Positions 16,202 through 25,728 of a stretch of 64,000 nt of DNA are shown here, one piece after another. Position numbers and translations under genes: made by a program. Each line of letters opens with the position of its first letter. The first letter of the stretch is position 1. Below the pieces are notes generated by a model. The model was not told where the DNA came from, did not search any database, and worked only from the letters and a program-made list of their open reading frames with translations. The DNA is taken from NCBI RefSeq assembly GCF_024496085.1, contig NZ_CP101751.1:3348001-3412000 (forward strand), given 5' to 3'. The stretch comes from Flavobacterium cerinum (lineage in GTDB: Bacteria > Bacteroidota > Bacteroidia > Flavobacteriales > Flavobacteriaceae).

Positions 16202-18037
16202 ATGGAAAGTATTCAATTCGGGTTGGCCACCGATTATGACAGTGGCCGGTTTAATTCCGTTACTACCAACGAACGGGCTATTATCGAGGTCCACAATTCG
16301 GAAGCTTCCGGAAAAATGTGGTACCACATCGGTAAAGTCTATAAAGCCACCATTGAATGGGGCGAAAGTACTCCTTATAGCGAAGGTTTTCATCCTTCAA
16401 TAGCACTAAACAATAAAAACATTGTTGTCGAAGTACACGAAACCAGCAATATCGTAACCAATTCGATGTATTATAAGGTTGGTACTTTAAAAGACGACTC
16501 CATCGAATGGTGGGGTAAAGATGAAAAATACGATTCCGGTGTTCAACCAAACGTAGCAATAAACGACTATGGTGTGATCGTAGAAGTTCATAAATCCCAA
16601 TCGTATGACAAACTGTATTACCGTGTAGGTAAACTCAACGGTCAATCCATTAAATGGGGACCGAGCCGGAATTACGAAAAAGGAATCAAACCGGCTGTAG
16701 CTATTACAAATGCCGGATTGGTTGTAGAAGTACATCAGTCGGAAGGACATCCCAAATTATATTACAGAGTAGGTCGTATTGACGGCGATTCAATTAATTG
16801 GAGTAATAGCATTCCGTATCAGGACGGTGTAAATCCGAGTATTGCGATTACCGATGACGGACGACTGATTGAAGTACACGAATCACAAGGCGTAACCGGT
16901 TTATGGCAGATGTCCGGTAAAATAAACGGAACATCAATAATATGGAGTGAAGCCAGTAATTTCGATTCCGGTTCCACACCAAAAGCCGCTATTTCTTCGA
17001 GCGGACAAATAGCTGTACAAGTACATAGCAGTGAAGGATTAGCTTTCGGATTATGGTATTCCCTCTCCCGTTTAATGAATACTGCCGATTTTATGAGTCA
17101 GTTATTACCGTTAACCGAAAACCTTCCGTTCAAAAAAATGGTTTTTCCGGCCAGTCATGATGCCGGAATGTATACGCACGGTCTTGAAACATTAGGAAAA
17201 ACACAGGATCTGAATTTATACCAGCAATTACAAGCCGGAGTCCGTTATTTTGATTTACGCCCGGATAAAAACCTAAACATCTATCATGGATTTGCAGGAC
17301 CTTCTGTACAAGAAGTATTAAATGACGTAAAACGGTTTTATCAAGAAGGACATCACGAATTAACAATTCTGAAATTCTCTCATTTTGACAAATTTACACC
17401 TGTCATTTATGAGAAACTTAAAACAATGATCAATAATACTATCGGAAACTGGATGCTGCGTTCGATACCGGAAGGATATACACGACTGGCCGACGTAACG
17501 ATGGGGACTTATTTACAGGATAAAGGTCAGATTCTTGTGGTTATAGATGAAGATTGGGCCGTAACCGATCAGCCGAAAGACGGTTTCTGGGTATATCGTG
17601 ACTGGCAGGACAAGACAGCCGACAAAGGAGATCTCACTGTCTTTGATCTGTATTCCAACAGCATGAGTTACGACACAATGAAACAAGATCAAATTGAAAA
17701 ATTTGAAGCTTTTAACGGTCAATGTTGCAGCAAACAAAAAAAGGACAGTTGGGAATGCGAAACCTTCTCCAACGTCCCTTGCGATTTATTTTTATTATCG
17801 TGGACCTTAACCCCTCCAACCGGTGTATGGCTATTTTCCAAAGAAGCCAATCGAAATTTAGGACAAGTAATGTCTTATTTATACCCTAATCAGTACGGTT
17901 TTTTCCCGAATATTCTCTATCTGGATTATACCGAATATGCCCGACCAACATTTATTGCCAATATAGTAACCAAAATATATAACAACATCACGCTCAACTC
18001 ATCCCTTTCGAAAGAAGTGAATGAGATGGCGGGGTAA
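16202..18037 (+). CDS. PLC-like phosphodiesterase with N-terminal beta-repeat domain
   Basis: Residues 1 to ~290 contain six repeats of about 47 residues, each with (V/I)EVH-S followed by a WY-VG strand and a GxxPSIAI-type strand, probably a beta-propeller. The C-terminal part is a PI-PLC X-like domain. His319 in PASHDAGMYTHG and His362 in IYHG after DLRPDKNLN are the paired catalytic histidines expected of this family. No signal peptide is visible. It lies alone after a two-component operon. A possible -7 element GAACTTTG lies about 50 bases upstream. Substrate (phosphoinositide, GPI or other phosphodiester) unknown. Confidence 0.85.
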   Translation: MESIQFGLATDYDSGRFNSVTTNERAIIEVHNSEASGKMWYHIGKVYKATIEWGESTPYSEGFHPSIALNNKNIVVEVHETSNIVTNSMYYKVGTLKDDSIEWWGKDEKYDSGVQPNVAINDYGVIVEVHKSQSYDKLYYRVGKLNGQSIKWGPSRNYEKGIKPAVAITNAGLVVEVHQSEGHPKLYYRVGRIDGDSINWSNSIPYQDGVNPSIAITDDGRLIEVHESQGVTGLWQMSGKINGTSIIWSEASNFDSGSTPKAAISSSGQIAVQVHSSEGLAFGLWYSLSRLMNTADFMSQLLPLTENLPFKKMVFPASHDAGMYTHGLETLGKTQDLNLYQQLQAGVRYFDLRPDKNLNIYHGFAGPSVQEVLNDVKRFYQEGHHELTILKFSHFDKFTPVIYEKLKTMINNTIGNWMLRSIPEGYTRLADVTMGTYLQDKGQILVVIDEDWAVTDQPKDGFWVYRDWQDKTADKGDLTVFDLYSNSMSYDTMKQDQIEKFEAFNGQCCSKQKKDSWECETFSNVPCDLFLLSWTLTPPTGVWLFSKEANRNLGQVMSYLYPNQYGFFPNILYLDYTEYARPTFIANIVTKIYNNITLNSSLSKEVNEMAG

Positions 18038-18080
18038 TTCCAATTTCATTAAGCACTGAGGGAGTTACTAGCCGTTGCTC

Positions 18081-18170
18081 CCTCTCTTTCCTCTTTCCTC
18101 TTTCCTCTTTACTCTTTACTCCTTATTCTTTACTCCTTATTCTTTACTCTTTATTCTTTACTCTTTTTCC
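18081..18170. repeat. Degenerate 7-bp polypyrimidine tandem repeat
   Basis: About twelve copies of a 7-base unit, TTTCCTC grading to TTTACTC and TTATTCT, run without interruption. The end of the minus-strand gene at 18151 lies inside it, so the repeat encodes its last residues and stop codon. A similar array occurs at 26429-26490. Confidence 0.85.
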
Positions 18171-18657
18171 ATTTACGTATTCTTCCCCGTGCGTTATTAT
18201 AGGGTGATGCCGTATTAAACTGAATCATACGTCCCAATGTCCATTTTTCATACCAACTCCTTTCATATAACGCTTCATTGGATTTCCCGTTTATCAATAT
18301 CATTATATGATCAACTGTAATGTCCAGTTTTTGTAACAACACACTGTAATCCTCATCTTTATAATCGGTATAGAATTTTTGTGCCAGTTTTCCCAGTTCA
18401 TTCCATTTATAGCCGGTTTCCGGAAAATCAACCGTTTCACCGTTATCCTTCTTCTTATTCCATTTCAAAACCAATTCACCCCAACCGATAAGATAAGCTA
18501 TCAAATTGTTCACGCTCATCATTGTATCCTTGGCGTGTCCTTCCAATTCTTCAGCCACGGTCAGTTCTACAGGAATTGTTTCTAATTCCTTTCGAAGTTT
18601 TTGATAGTTCGTATGGATTGCATTTACTAATTCTTCTTTTGTAGTGGGAACCGCCAT
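18151..18657 (-). CDS. ClbS/DfsB-family (DUF1706) four-helix bundle protein
   Basis: A 168-residue protein beginning MAVPTTKEELVNAIHTNYQKL. It resembles the ClbS/DfsB branch of the DinB-like fold, with VNNLIAYLIGWGELVLKW and the C-terminal NTASPYNNARGRIRKWKK. Colibactin-protecting ClbS belongs here, but most members have unknown roles. Open frame extends to 18699; ATG at 18657 matches the usual start. The C-terminal residues KKSKE are supplied by the 7-bp repeat. It is monocistronic. Confidence 0.88.
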   Translation of the reverse strand: MAVPTTKEELVNAIHTNYQKLRKELETIPVELTVAEELEGHAKDTMMSVNNLIAYLIGWGELVLKWNKKKDNGETVDFPETGYKWNELGKLAQKFYTDYKDEDYSVLLQKLDITVDHIMILINGKSNEALYERSWYEKWTLGRMIQFNTASPYNNARGRIRKWKKSKE

Positions 18658-18721
18658 GATAGAGTATTTTAAAAACCGATTTATTTTCCGAAACAGCAAT
18701 TCGGATACCCTAAAAATACAA

Positions 18722-18753
18722 AACCTGCCAGATTTTTAAGAATCTGACAGGTT
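18722..18753 (-). terminator. Hairpin, probable terminator of the RND efflux operon
   Basis: AACCTGCCAGATT and AATCTGACAGGTT form a 13-bp stem with one mismatch and a 6-base loop. On the minus strand it is followed by TTTTGTATTTTTA. It lies just after the adaptor stop codon and is close in sequence to the hairpin at 12554. Confidence 0.7.
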
Positions 18754-18781
18754 CATACTACTATTTATTTTGCTTAGCGGC

Positions 18782-19876
18782 TTATTTCACCGGAGTTCCG
18801 TCCTGAATTTCCTCTGAAGCCTGTTTAATCAAAAGCATATCTTTTGTAATTGCTCCGAAAACTTCGATTTTATCTTCCAGAATACGTCCTTTTTGAACCG
18901 GTAAGCGACTCGTTTTATGATCGGCAACCGATATCACATAAATTCCCTCACTCGATGTTACCACCGCCGATTTCGGCACCACATACGTACTGTCTTTTGC
19001 CGTTAAGGGTAATTGCACTTCCGCCACCATACCCGGTAACAGTTTATTTCCGGCATTAATCACATCCATTTCCACACGCTCCGAACGTAATTTACTATCC
19101 AAAGCTCCTGACATACGGGCAATTGTAGCCGAAAAATCCTGACCCGGCAATGATTTAACCGAAAATTTCAACGCTTCCCCGTTTTTTAAATAACCGGAAT
19201 ACTGTTCCGGAACATAAACCGAAAGACGTAATTTATTTTGCTGCTGAATAGTCATTAACGGCAATTCAGAACCTTTTCCGGCCGGACCGACATATGCACC
19301 GTGATTTACGTTACGCGTCGCCACAACACCGTCAAACGGAGCCCGGATTAACAAATACCCTAATAAGGTCTGAATCTCGTTATAAGCCGCTTTTGCTGCC
19401 TGATATTGTGCAAAATCAGAATTTTTGCGTGCTTCCGCTACTTCCAAATCATTACGGGAAACCGTTCCCTCTACTTTACTGGTTTCAAAAAGACGGTTGT
19501 ACGTACTTCTACTGGCTGTATAAACCGCTTCCTGTGATTTTAAACGGGATTGAGCTGCCGATAACTGTGCGCTTAATTCCGGTGCTTCCAAAACCATCAG
19601 AAGTTGACCTTTTTTCACTTGCGTTCCGATATCTGCTTTTAGTTCTTTTACATAACTGCTCACTTTCGCATAAATATCCACTTGCTGGAATCCTGTAATT
19701 TCAGCCGGCATACGCAATTCCGTTGCCAGTATTTCTTTTTTCGGAGCAAAGGTCTCCAAAGCCGGTTGCTGCGCTTCCGTTGCCTGCGTTTCCTTTTCCT
19801 TTGCTGAAGTCTGACAGCCTACTACCAGTGCTGCCGTTCCTAAAAATGCAATTGCATGTATTACTTTATTTTTCAT
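18782..19876 (-). CDS. RND efflux periplasmic adaptor (membrane fusion) lipoprotein
   Basis: The adaptor links the inner-membrane RND pump to the outer-membrane channel. Its N-terminus has a signal with lipobox ending LVVGC, so it is probably lipid-anchored. A biotinyl/lipoyl-like half (VSSYVKELKADIGTQVKKGQLL) is followed by the alpha-hairpin (about 105-160), the second lipoyl half (LLIRAPFDGVVATRNVNHGAYV) and beta-barrel domains. The gene overlaps the end of the pump gene by 11 bases. It is the last gene of the operon. Confidence 0.93.
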   Translation of the reverse strand: MKNKVIHAIAFLGTAALVVGCQTSAKEKETQATEAQQPALETFAPKKEILATELRMPAEITGFQQVDIYAKVSSYVKELKADIGTQVKKGQLLMVLEAPELSAQLSAAQSRLKSQEAVYTASRSTYNRLFETSKVEGTVSRNDLEVAEARKNSDFAQYQAAKAAYNEIQTLLGYLLIRAPFDGVVATRNVNHGAYVGPAGKGSELPLMTIQQQNKLRLSVYVPEQYSGYLKNGEALKFSVKSLPGQDFSATIARMSGALDSKLRSERVEMDVINAGNKLLPGMVAEVQLPLTAKDSTYVVPKSAVVTSSEGIYVISVADHKTSRLPVQKGRILEDKIEVFGAITKDMLLIKQASEEIQDGTPVK

Positions 19877-22800
19877 CTGTTTGATCTAATGCCGCTATAT
19901 AATGTTTACTTTCTTTATCTTCCGGATCTAATGATACCGATTGTGTACCGGTTTTCCCTTGTACCCAGGCAAAAATAACCGGTAGGATAACTAACACTGT
20001 AAAAGTAGAAAATAAAAGTCCTCCGATTACAGCTCTTCCTAACGGAGACACCTGTTCACCGCTTTCACCGTGACCGATAGCCATCGGTAACATTCCCGCA
20101 ATCATTGCAATACTGGTCATAATAATCGGACGCAAACGCAGGGAAGCCGCTTCACGAGCCGAAGCCAATGCATCATTATTGTGTTTTCGCAATTGTTCCG
20201 CATTAGTGATCAATAGTACAGCGTTGGCAATTGATACCCCAACCGACATGATGATTCCCATATACGATTGCAGGTTAAGCGTCGATCCGGTAGCCAACAA
20301 CAACAATAACGATCCTAAAACTACTGCCGGAACTGCCGTTAAAATAACCAATGAGATTCGGAACGATTGGAAGTTCGCCGATAACATCAGGAAGATTACG
20401 ATTACCGCTACCAATAATCCCGATTCCAGGCTACTCATCGTTTCAGTTAATACTTTACCCAAACCGATCTGTTCAATAAACAATCCGCGTGGTAATTCCC
20501 CCAACGAAGTTATCGCTTTTTGAACATCTTCAGAAGCCGATCCTAAATCGGTATGATCAATATTCGCTGTGATCGAAATATAAGGCATCGCTCCAAGGTT
20601 ATCGTTTTCACCGTAAGTATAGGACGGCGTAATCGTAGCCACATCACTCAATACCGGACGTGCCGTGTTTTTCAGCAACGGAATCTCCCCTATTTGTTTA
20701 ATATCCGTCATTTTATCCAACGGAACCTGAACCTGTACATTATAAGACAATCCTGCCTTTTCATCAATCCAGGTATTCTTTTCCGTATAACGGGATGATG
20801 ACGTAGAAGCAATCAACGAACGGGAAATTTCGCCCATATCAACTCCTAATTGAGCCGCACGTACCCGGTCGATATTAATATCCAAAGCCGGATATTTAAT
20901 CGGTTGTGCCAACTGAATATCTCTGAAATACGGTTTCTTACGTAATTCCGCCATCAGCTTATTCGCATACTCTTCATTTTTCTTTTTGTTTTTACCGGCG
21001 ATACGAACTTCAATTGGTGTCGGCGATCCCTGGCTCAACACTTTATCCGTTAATTCAATCGGTTCAAACGACACGTTTACATCCGGAAGGACCTTTTTCA
21101 ACCGTTGGCGGAATTCATCTTTAAAATCATCCATATCCCTGTGATACTCTTTTAAAGCAACCTGGAATACCGCTTCATGCGGACCGGCCATAAAAAGATA
21201 AATCGGTGATACAGAGAACAAAGACGGGTGCTGCCCGACATAGACTGACGAAATAGCCAAATGTTCTTTTCCGACCATTTTTTCCAGTTCTGCCAATGCT
21301 ACTTTTGCTTTTTCTTCCGTTCGTTCCAGACGGGTTCCGTCAGGCGCTTTCAGACGCATCTGAAACTGACTTGAATTGACTTTCGGGAACACATCCTGTC
21401 CGATAACATTCAGCAGCAAAACCGCAAGTCCGGTTACACCTATCAAATAAAGAATCGTAATCGGTTTTTTATAATTAAATAAGCGATCGATTAGCTTCAT
21501 AAAACGATTTCGGAAACGTTCAAACGGGCTTATTTTTCCATCGTTATTAAAATCCTGACGTTGCACCAGAATTTCCTTCTGCACCATAGTGTCCCGTTCC
21601 GATTCCGGTGTAAGTCCCGAAGCCATAAAAACAGCCTCATCATCGCTCACTTCCGGTGAATGGGGTACTTTCGTATGGTCTTTCATCAACCAGTTAGCCA
21701 TAATCGGTACGAATGTCTGCGATAACAAAAACGAAACAATCATTGAAAATCCGATTGACAAAGCCAGCGGTAAGAATAAGGATCCCGGAATCCCTTTCAT
21801 CGTAAATGCCGGCGCAAATACCGCCAGAATACACAATAAGATCAATAATTTCGGTAATGCAATTTCCTTACAGGCATCCCAAATCGCGAGTGCCTTGGGT
21901 TTCCCCATATCGAGATGCTGGTGAATATTCTCGATCGTTACCGTACTTTCATCTACCAAAATACCGATCGCCAGCGCTAACCCACTCAAAGACATCAGGT
22001 TAATTGTCTGCCCGAATAATTTAAGAAACAATACACCCGATATAATGGAAATCGGAATTGTAAGAATCACAATTAAAGCCGCACGACGGTCACCCAGGAA
22101 CAATAATACCATTAAACCGGTCAATACCGCTCCGATAATCCCTTCCGTAATCAAACTTTTCACGGAATTGATCACATATACCGACTGATCAAATTCATAT
22201 GACAATTTTACATCTTCCGGTAAAGTACTTTGAATTTTAGGCAATTCTGCTTTTAATCGCTGTACCACATCCCAGGTCGAAGCATCACCCGCTTTGGCGA
22301 TACTCACATAAACGGAACGTTTTCCGTTTACCAATGCATAACCCGCCGTAATATCCGCACCGTCTTTAACCGTTGCTACATCACCTAAATATAAGTTTTG
22401 AACGCCGCCTTTAAACAACGGAATTTTTTCAAAATCCTTAATCTCCTTAATCGTATTATTCGTTGGTGTGATATAATTTTTATCGCCAACCCTAACATTT
22501 CCGGAAGGCGCCGTCTGATTGTTCAAACGAATCGCTTCAACAATCTGATCCGGCGTCAGGTTATGGGAACGCAATAAATCCGGATCAACATTCACTTCAA
22601 CCGTTCGCGGACTACCTCCAAAAGGTGGTGGCGACAACAATCCCGGAATGGACGTAAACGAAGCCCGAACATAAACGTTAGCCAAATCCTGCAATTCGTT
22701 ATTAGAACGCGTTGCACTACTTAACACCAACTGTCCGACCGGAAGCGATGAAGCATCAAAACGGATAATAAACGGCGGTTGCGATCCCGGAGGAAAAGCC

Positions 22801-23150
22801 GCCTGAATTCGGTTAGAAAGCGCACTTAATTCAGCCGCAGCCTGTGCCATATTCGTATCTTCATAATACGAAATTTTCATTAAGGTAAGACCTTGTATAT
22901 TCTTTGTTTCTATTGATTTAACGCCATTAGCAAACAACATTATATTAACGTAGTTTTTGGCAAAATAGGATTCCATCTGGTTGGGTGTATATCCTCCGAA
23001 CGGGTGTGCCAGATAAATAACCGGCAGGTTCATTTTCGGAAGAATATCCACTTTGATACTTTTTACAGCACCAATCCCAAAGATGATCAATCCCATTACC
23101 AAAACGATAATAGAAATGGGTTTACGAAGTGCAAAACGTATTAAATTCAT
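19866..23150 (-). CDS. RND-family efflux pump, inner-membrane subunit (HAE1-like)
   Basis: This 1094-residue proton-driven exporter has the usual twelve membrane segments and two large periplasmic loops. The central segment GLALAIGILVDESTVTIENI carries the conserved Asp region, and RPIIMTSIAMIAGMLPMAIG marks the second half. Unusually, the cytoplasmic loop between the two halves contains a canonical EF-hand loop, DFNNDGKISPFE (residues 533-544). The substrate class (drugs, solvents, lipids) cannot be set from sequence. It sits between the adaptor and TolC genes. Confidence 0.95.
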   Translation of the reverse strand: MNLIRFALRKPISIIVLVMGLIIFGIGAVKSIKVDILPKMNLPVIYLAHPFGGYTPNQMESYFAKNYVNIMLFANGVKSIETKNIQGLTLMKISYYEDTNMAQAAAELSALSNRIQAAFPPGSQPPFIIRFDASSLPVGQLVLSSATRSNNELQDLANVYVRASFTSIPGLLSPPPFGGSPRTVEVNVDPDLLRSHNLTPDQIVEAIRLNNQTAPSGNVRVGDKNYITPTNNTIKEIKDFEKIPLFKGGVQNLYLGDVATVKDGADITAGYALVNGKRSVYVSIAKAGDASTWDVVQRLKAELPKIQSTLPEDVKLSYEFDQSVYVINSVKSLITEGIIGAVLTGLMVLLFLGDRRAALIVILTIPISIISGVLFLKLFGQTINLMSLSGLALAIGILVDESTVTIENIHQHLDMGKPKALAIWDACKEIALPKLLILLCILAVFAPAFTMKGIPGSLFLPLALSIGFSMIVSFLLSQTFVPIMANWLMKDHTKVPHSPEVSDDEAVFMASGLTPESERDTMVQKEILVQRQDFNNDGKISPFERFRNRFMKLIDRLFNYKKPITILYLIGVTGLAVLLLNVIGQDVFPKVNSSQFQMRLKAPDGTRLERTEEKAKVALAELEKMVGKEHLAISSVYVGQHPSLFSVSPIYLFMAGPHEAVFQVALKEYHRDMDDFKDEFRQRLKKVLPDVNVSFEPIELTDKVLSQGSPTPIEVRIAGKNKKKNEEYANKLMAELRKKPYFRDIQLAQPIKYPALDINIDRVRAAQLGVDMGEISRSLIASTSSSRYTEKNTWIDEKAGLSYNVQVQVPLDKMTDIKQIGEIPLLKNTARPVLSDVATITPSYTYGENDNLGAMPYISITANIDHTDLGSASEDVQKAITSLGELPRGLFIEQIGLGKVLTETMSSLESGLLVAVIVIFLMLSANFQSFRISLVILTAVPAVVLGSLLLLLATGSTLNLQSYMGIIMSVGVSIANAVLLITNAEQLRKHNNDALASAREAASLRLRPIIMTSIAMIAGMLPMAIGHGESGEQVSPLGRAVIGGLLFSTFTVLVILPVIFAWVQGKTGTQSVSLDPEDKESKHYIAALDQTDEK

Positions 23151-23160
23151 CTTTTACGGG

Positions 23161-24546
23161 TTATAATTCATTAATAAATAAGTCAAAATCACCGGTTGCA
23201 GCGGCTTTTAACAATAAAGACTGCCATACGTTCACGTGAACAATATCCCGATCGGTTTCAGCACGGTTTAATGTATAAAGCGTTTGGGTAACATCAACCA
23301 GATTCGTTAGTCCGTTTTTATACAGTGTCATTTTCTGTAAATAAGCCTGAGCCGCTGCTTTCACTTGTTTCGGTGCTTCTTTATCACTCAAAGACGCCAA
23401 TTGTATTTTGACATCAGCAGCATCCGATTGCGCTTTAAATTGCTGCTCCATCACTTTATACTCCTCCTCTAAGGCTTCGGTTGTAAACTTCTGCGCTTTA
23501 ACTTTTTTAGCCGTACGAGCCAGACTTGTCAGATTCCAGCTTACACCTACGCCCAAAAGGTAGTTTTGACGGGTCGGATCTACTCCATCCCAATAGTTAT
23601 GCGTAAACGAAGATTGATCAACTGCATAATCCGAATTAAATCCCGATGCCCGGGTTTGATATACGCCGAAGAAGCTGAAAGTCGGATAATATTCTTTTCG
23701 GAAAAGCTTTAATTGTTGTTGTCCGTATTCCATTCTGCTCTTGTAAAATTGCAAAACCGGATTCGAATCAACACCTGAAGTTTTACTTTCAGCTATAACA
23801 TTTGGAGAATTGATTACCAATGTAGTATCTGCAACTATATCGACAATATCTATCCCCATTAAAGTAACCAGTTTATTGTTTTGTTCTTTCACCTGATCTT
23901 TCACCTGGTTCAATGCGATACGGGCGCGGGAAACTTCAGCCGATGCCAATGTCGAATCAACACCCGGTAGCAATCCGTTTTTTACCCGGGCCGCTGCCAG
24001 CTTTAAAAATACTTCCGCTCTTTCGAGGTTTTTCTTTTGTGAAATTTCAAGTCGTTGACTTGCTAACAGATTCAGATACGTTGCAGCAATTTTAACTTTA
24101 TGCTGAAATTTTTCCTGATCGGAATCCTTTTGAAACCGGTCGGCATCTGCCTTAGACAAGGCAATTCTCTGTTTAATACGTCCGAAGCTATAAAAATCCC
24201 AGTTCATATTCACCAGGTATAAGGCTCCGAAAGCAGCATTCCAGTTTTGTTCCGGTAAAGGTAATCCGGACGAGGCAACTCCCAAGCCTCCGAAACCATA
24301 CAACGGTCCGTTTTGGCCGTTCACAGTTCCGTAATCCTGTTGGGCTGCCAAAGTCAGATTCGGCAGGTAATCCCTTTTACTTTGCTTGACGGTTTCCTGT
24401 GCCGCCAAAGCATACTTCTCTTTGGCTTTAAGTGTGCCGTAGTTAGCCATCCCTTTATCAATTGCATCTTTCATCGTGAGCGACTGGGAGAACGCTCCGG
24501 AAAAACACATTAAAAGCGACAGCAGTGGCAATTTTCGTACTATCAT
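23161..24546 (-). CDS. TolC-family outer-membrane efflux channel
   Basis: A 461-residue protein with signal peptide MIVRKLPLLSLLMCFSGAFSQ and long heptad-rich helices in two internal repeats, as in TolC. LASAEVSRARIALNQ and the C-terminal YKNGLTNLVDVTQTLYTLN are typical repeat positions. Open frame extends to 24588; the ATG at 24546 starts the signal peptide cleanly. It is the first gene of the efflux operon and lies 10 bases before the pump gene. Confidence 0.93.
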   Translation of the reverse strand: MIVRKLPLLSLLMCFSGAFSQSLTMKDAIDKGMANYGTLKAKEKYALAAQETVKQSKRDYLPNLTLAAQQDYGTVNGQNGPLYGFGGLGVASSGLPLPEQNWNAAFGALYLVNMNWDFYSFGRIKQRIALSKADADRFQKDSDQEKFQHKVKIAATYLNLLASQRLEISQKKNLERAEVFLKLAAARVKNGLLPGVDSTLASAEVSRARIALNQVKDQVKEQNNKLVTLMGIDIVDIVADTTLVINSPNVIAESKTSGVDSNPVLQFYKSRMEYGQQQLKLFRKEYYPTFSFFGVYQTRASGFNSDYAVDQSSFTHNYWDGVDPTRQNYLLGVGVSWNLTSLARTAKKVKAQKFTTEALEEEYKVMEQQFKAQSDAADVKIQLASLSDKEAPKQVKAAAQAYLQKMTLYKNGLTNLVDVTQTLYTLNRAETDRDIVHVNVWQSLLLKAAATGDFDLFINEL

Positions 24547-24708
24547 TATTGTGGTAAGGTTTTTTAACAACGCGAAGCTACAACACAATCCCTAGCCTTG
24601 CCTATTAAAAATGACTAATTCGTTACAAAAAATGACCAATTCAATTGATCATTTAACTTTCCTGTTTATTCACTTTTTTATAGTTATTTTGTACGCTATA
24701 TATCTGAA

Positions 24709-25728
24709 ATGAGTATGAAGAAGATTTTAGAGAACAAATGGTTACAGGAATTCACAATCCTAATTTTCTCATTTGTTCTTTTCACACTAAACGACTGGAT
24801 TTTAATATTAAGCTGGAAGGGATTCTGGATGGGGATTGTATATTTTTTACTCTTATACGGTCACGCCCAGATTAACCGCTTTTTCCTGTTACCTATCTTA
24901 CTGAAAAAGCACCAACCTTTAACCTATATTTTATTCTCAATTATCTTAATATTAATATTTTCTGTAATATTACATGAAGTTTCAATTGAAGTAATTTACA
25001 AGAATTGTTTTTTGTATAAAACCTCAATGCAAAAGACCTATCATTTCCAATTAGGTACATTAGTCGGCACCTTAATTTGTATTTTAGGAAGTATTCAGTT
25101 GATTGAGCATTACCGGGATCAGAAGAAGAAAACAAACAAGGAATTGCTCTACAATCAGATCCAGTTAAACGCCTTAAAAGGTCAGTTAAATCCGCATTTC
25201 CTCTTTAATACTTTTAATACCCTTTACGGAATTAGTCTCCAATATCCGGAACGCACTTCCGACATGATCATGCGGGTTTCCCAATTACTACGCTATCAGG
25301 TAGAAAACTCCCAAAAAGAATACGTATCCCTGGAAGATGAAATCGACTTTATTACAAGTTATATCGAACTGGAAAAAGAGCGTGTCGGTTACCGTTGTGA
25401 AATCGAATTCGACTATAAAACCGATTCCGACTCCGATTATATGATCGCCCCGATGTTATTAATCCCATTTGTAGAAAACACCTTTAAACACGGAACCTGT
25501 GCGATTGAAAATTGCTTTGTTAGGATTAATCTTTCCGTAAATAATGGTAAATTACGTCTGGAAACCTTAAATTCGATTCCGGATAAAAAACGTAAAATAG
25601 TTTCCACTAAAATCGGATTGAGCAATGCTACAGAACGATTACGCATCCTTTATCCGAAAAAACACAATCTGGAAATCCAACAGGAAGCCAAACAATACCG
25701 TGTACTACTTGAAATGGACTTGTTATGA
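24709..25728 (+). CDS. LytS-type sensor histidine kinase (His_kinase domain)
   Basis: The 339 residues hold about four N-terminal membrane segments (to ~125), a short linker, and the His_kinase motif LKGQLNPHFLFNTFNTLYG with the phosphoacceptor His. A GHKL ATPase domain follows, with MLLIPFVENTFKHG as N-box; the G-box region is shortened, as is common in this group. It overlaps the LytTR regulator by 4 bases. It is divergent from the RND efflux operon across 162 bases and may control it. Confidence 0.93.
   Translation: MSMKKILENKWLQEFTILIFSFVLFTLNDWILILSWKGFWMGIVYFLLLYGHAQINRFFLLPILLKKHQPLTYILFSIILILIFSVILHEVSIEVIYKNCFLYKTSMQKTYHFQLGTLVGTLICILGSIQLIEHYRDQKKKTNKELLYNQIQLNALKGQLNPHFLFNTFNTLYGISLQYPERTSDMIMRVSQLLRYQVENSQKEYVSLEDEIDFITSYIELEKERVGYRCEIEFDYKTDSDSDYMIAPMLLIPFVENTFKHGTCAIENCFVRINLSVNNGKLRLETLNSIPDKKRKIVSTKIGLSNATERLRILYPKKHNLEIQQEAKQYRVLLEMDLL

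Noticed and set aside
18081..18170. CRISPR array.
   Set aside because: The unit is only 7 bases, without spacers or cas genes; it is a simple tandem repeat.
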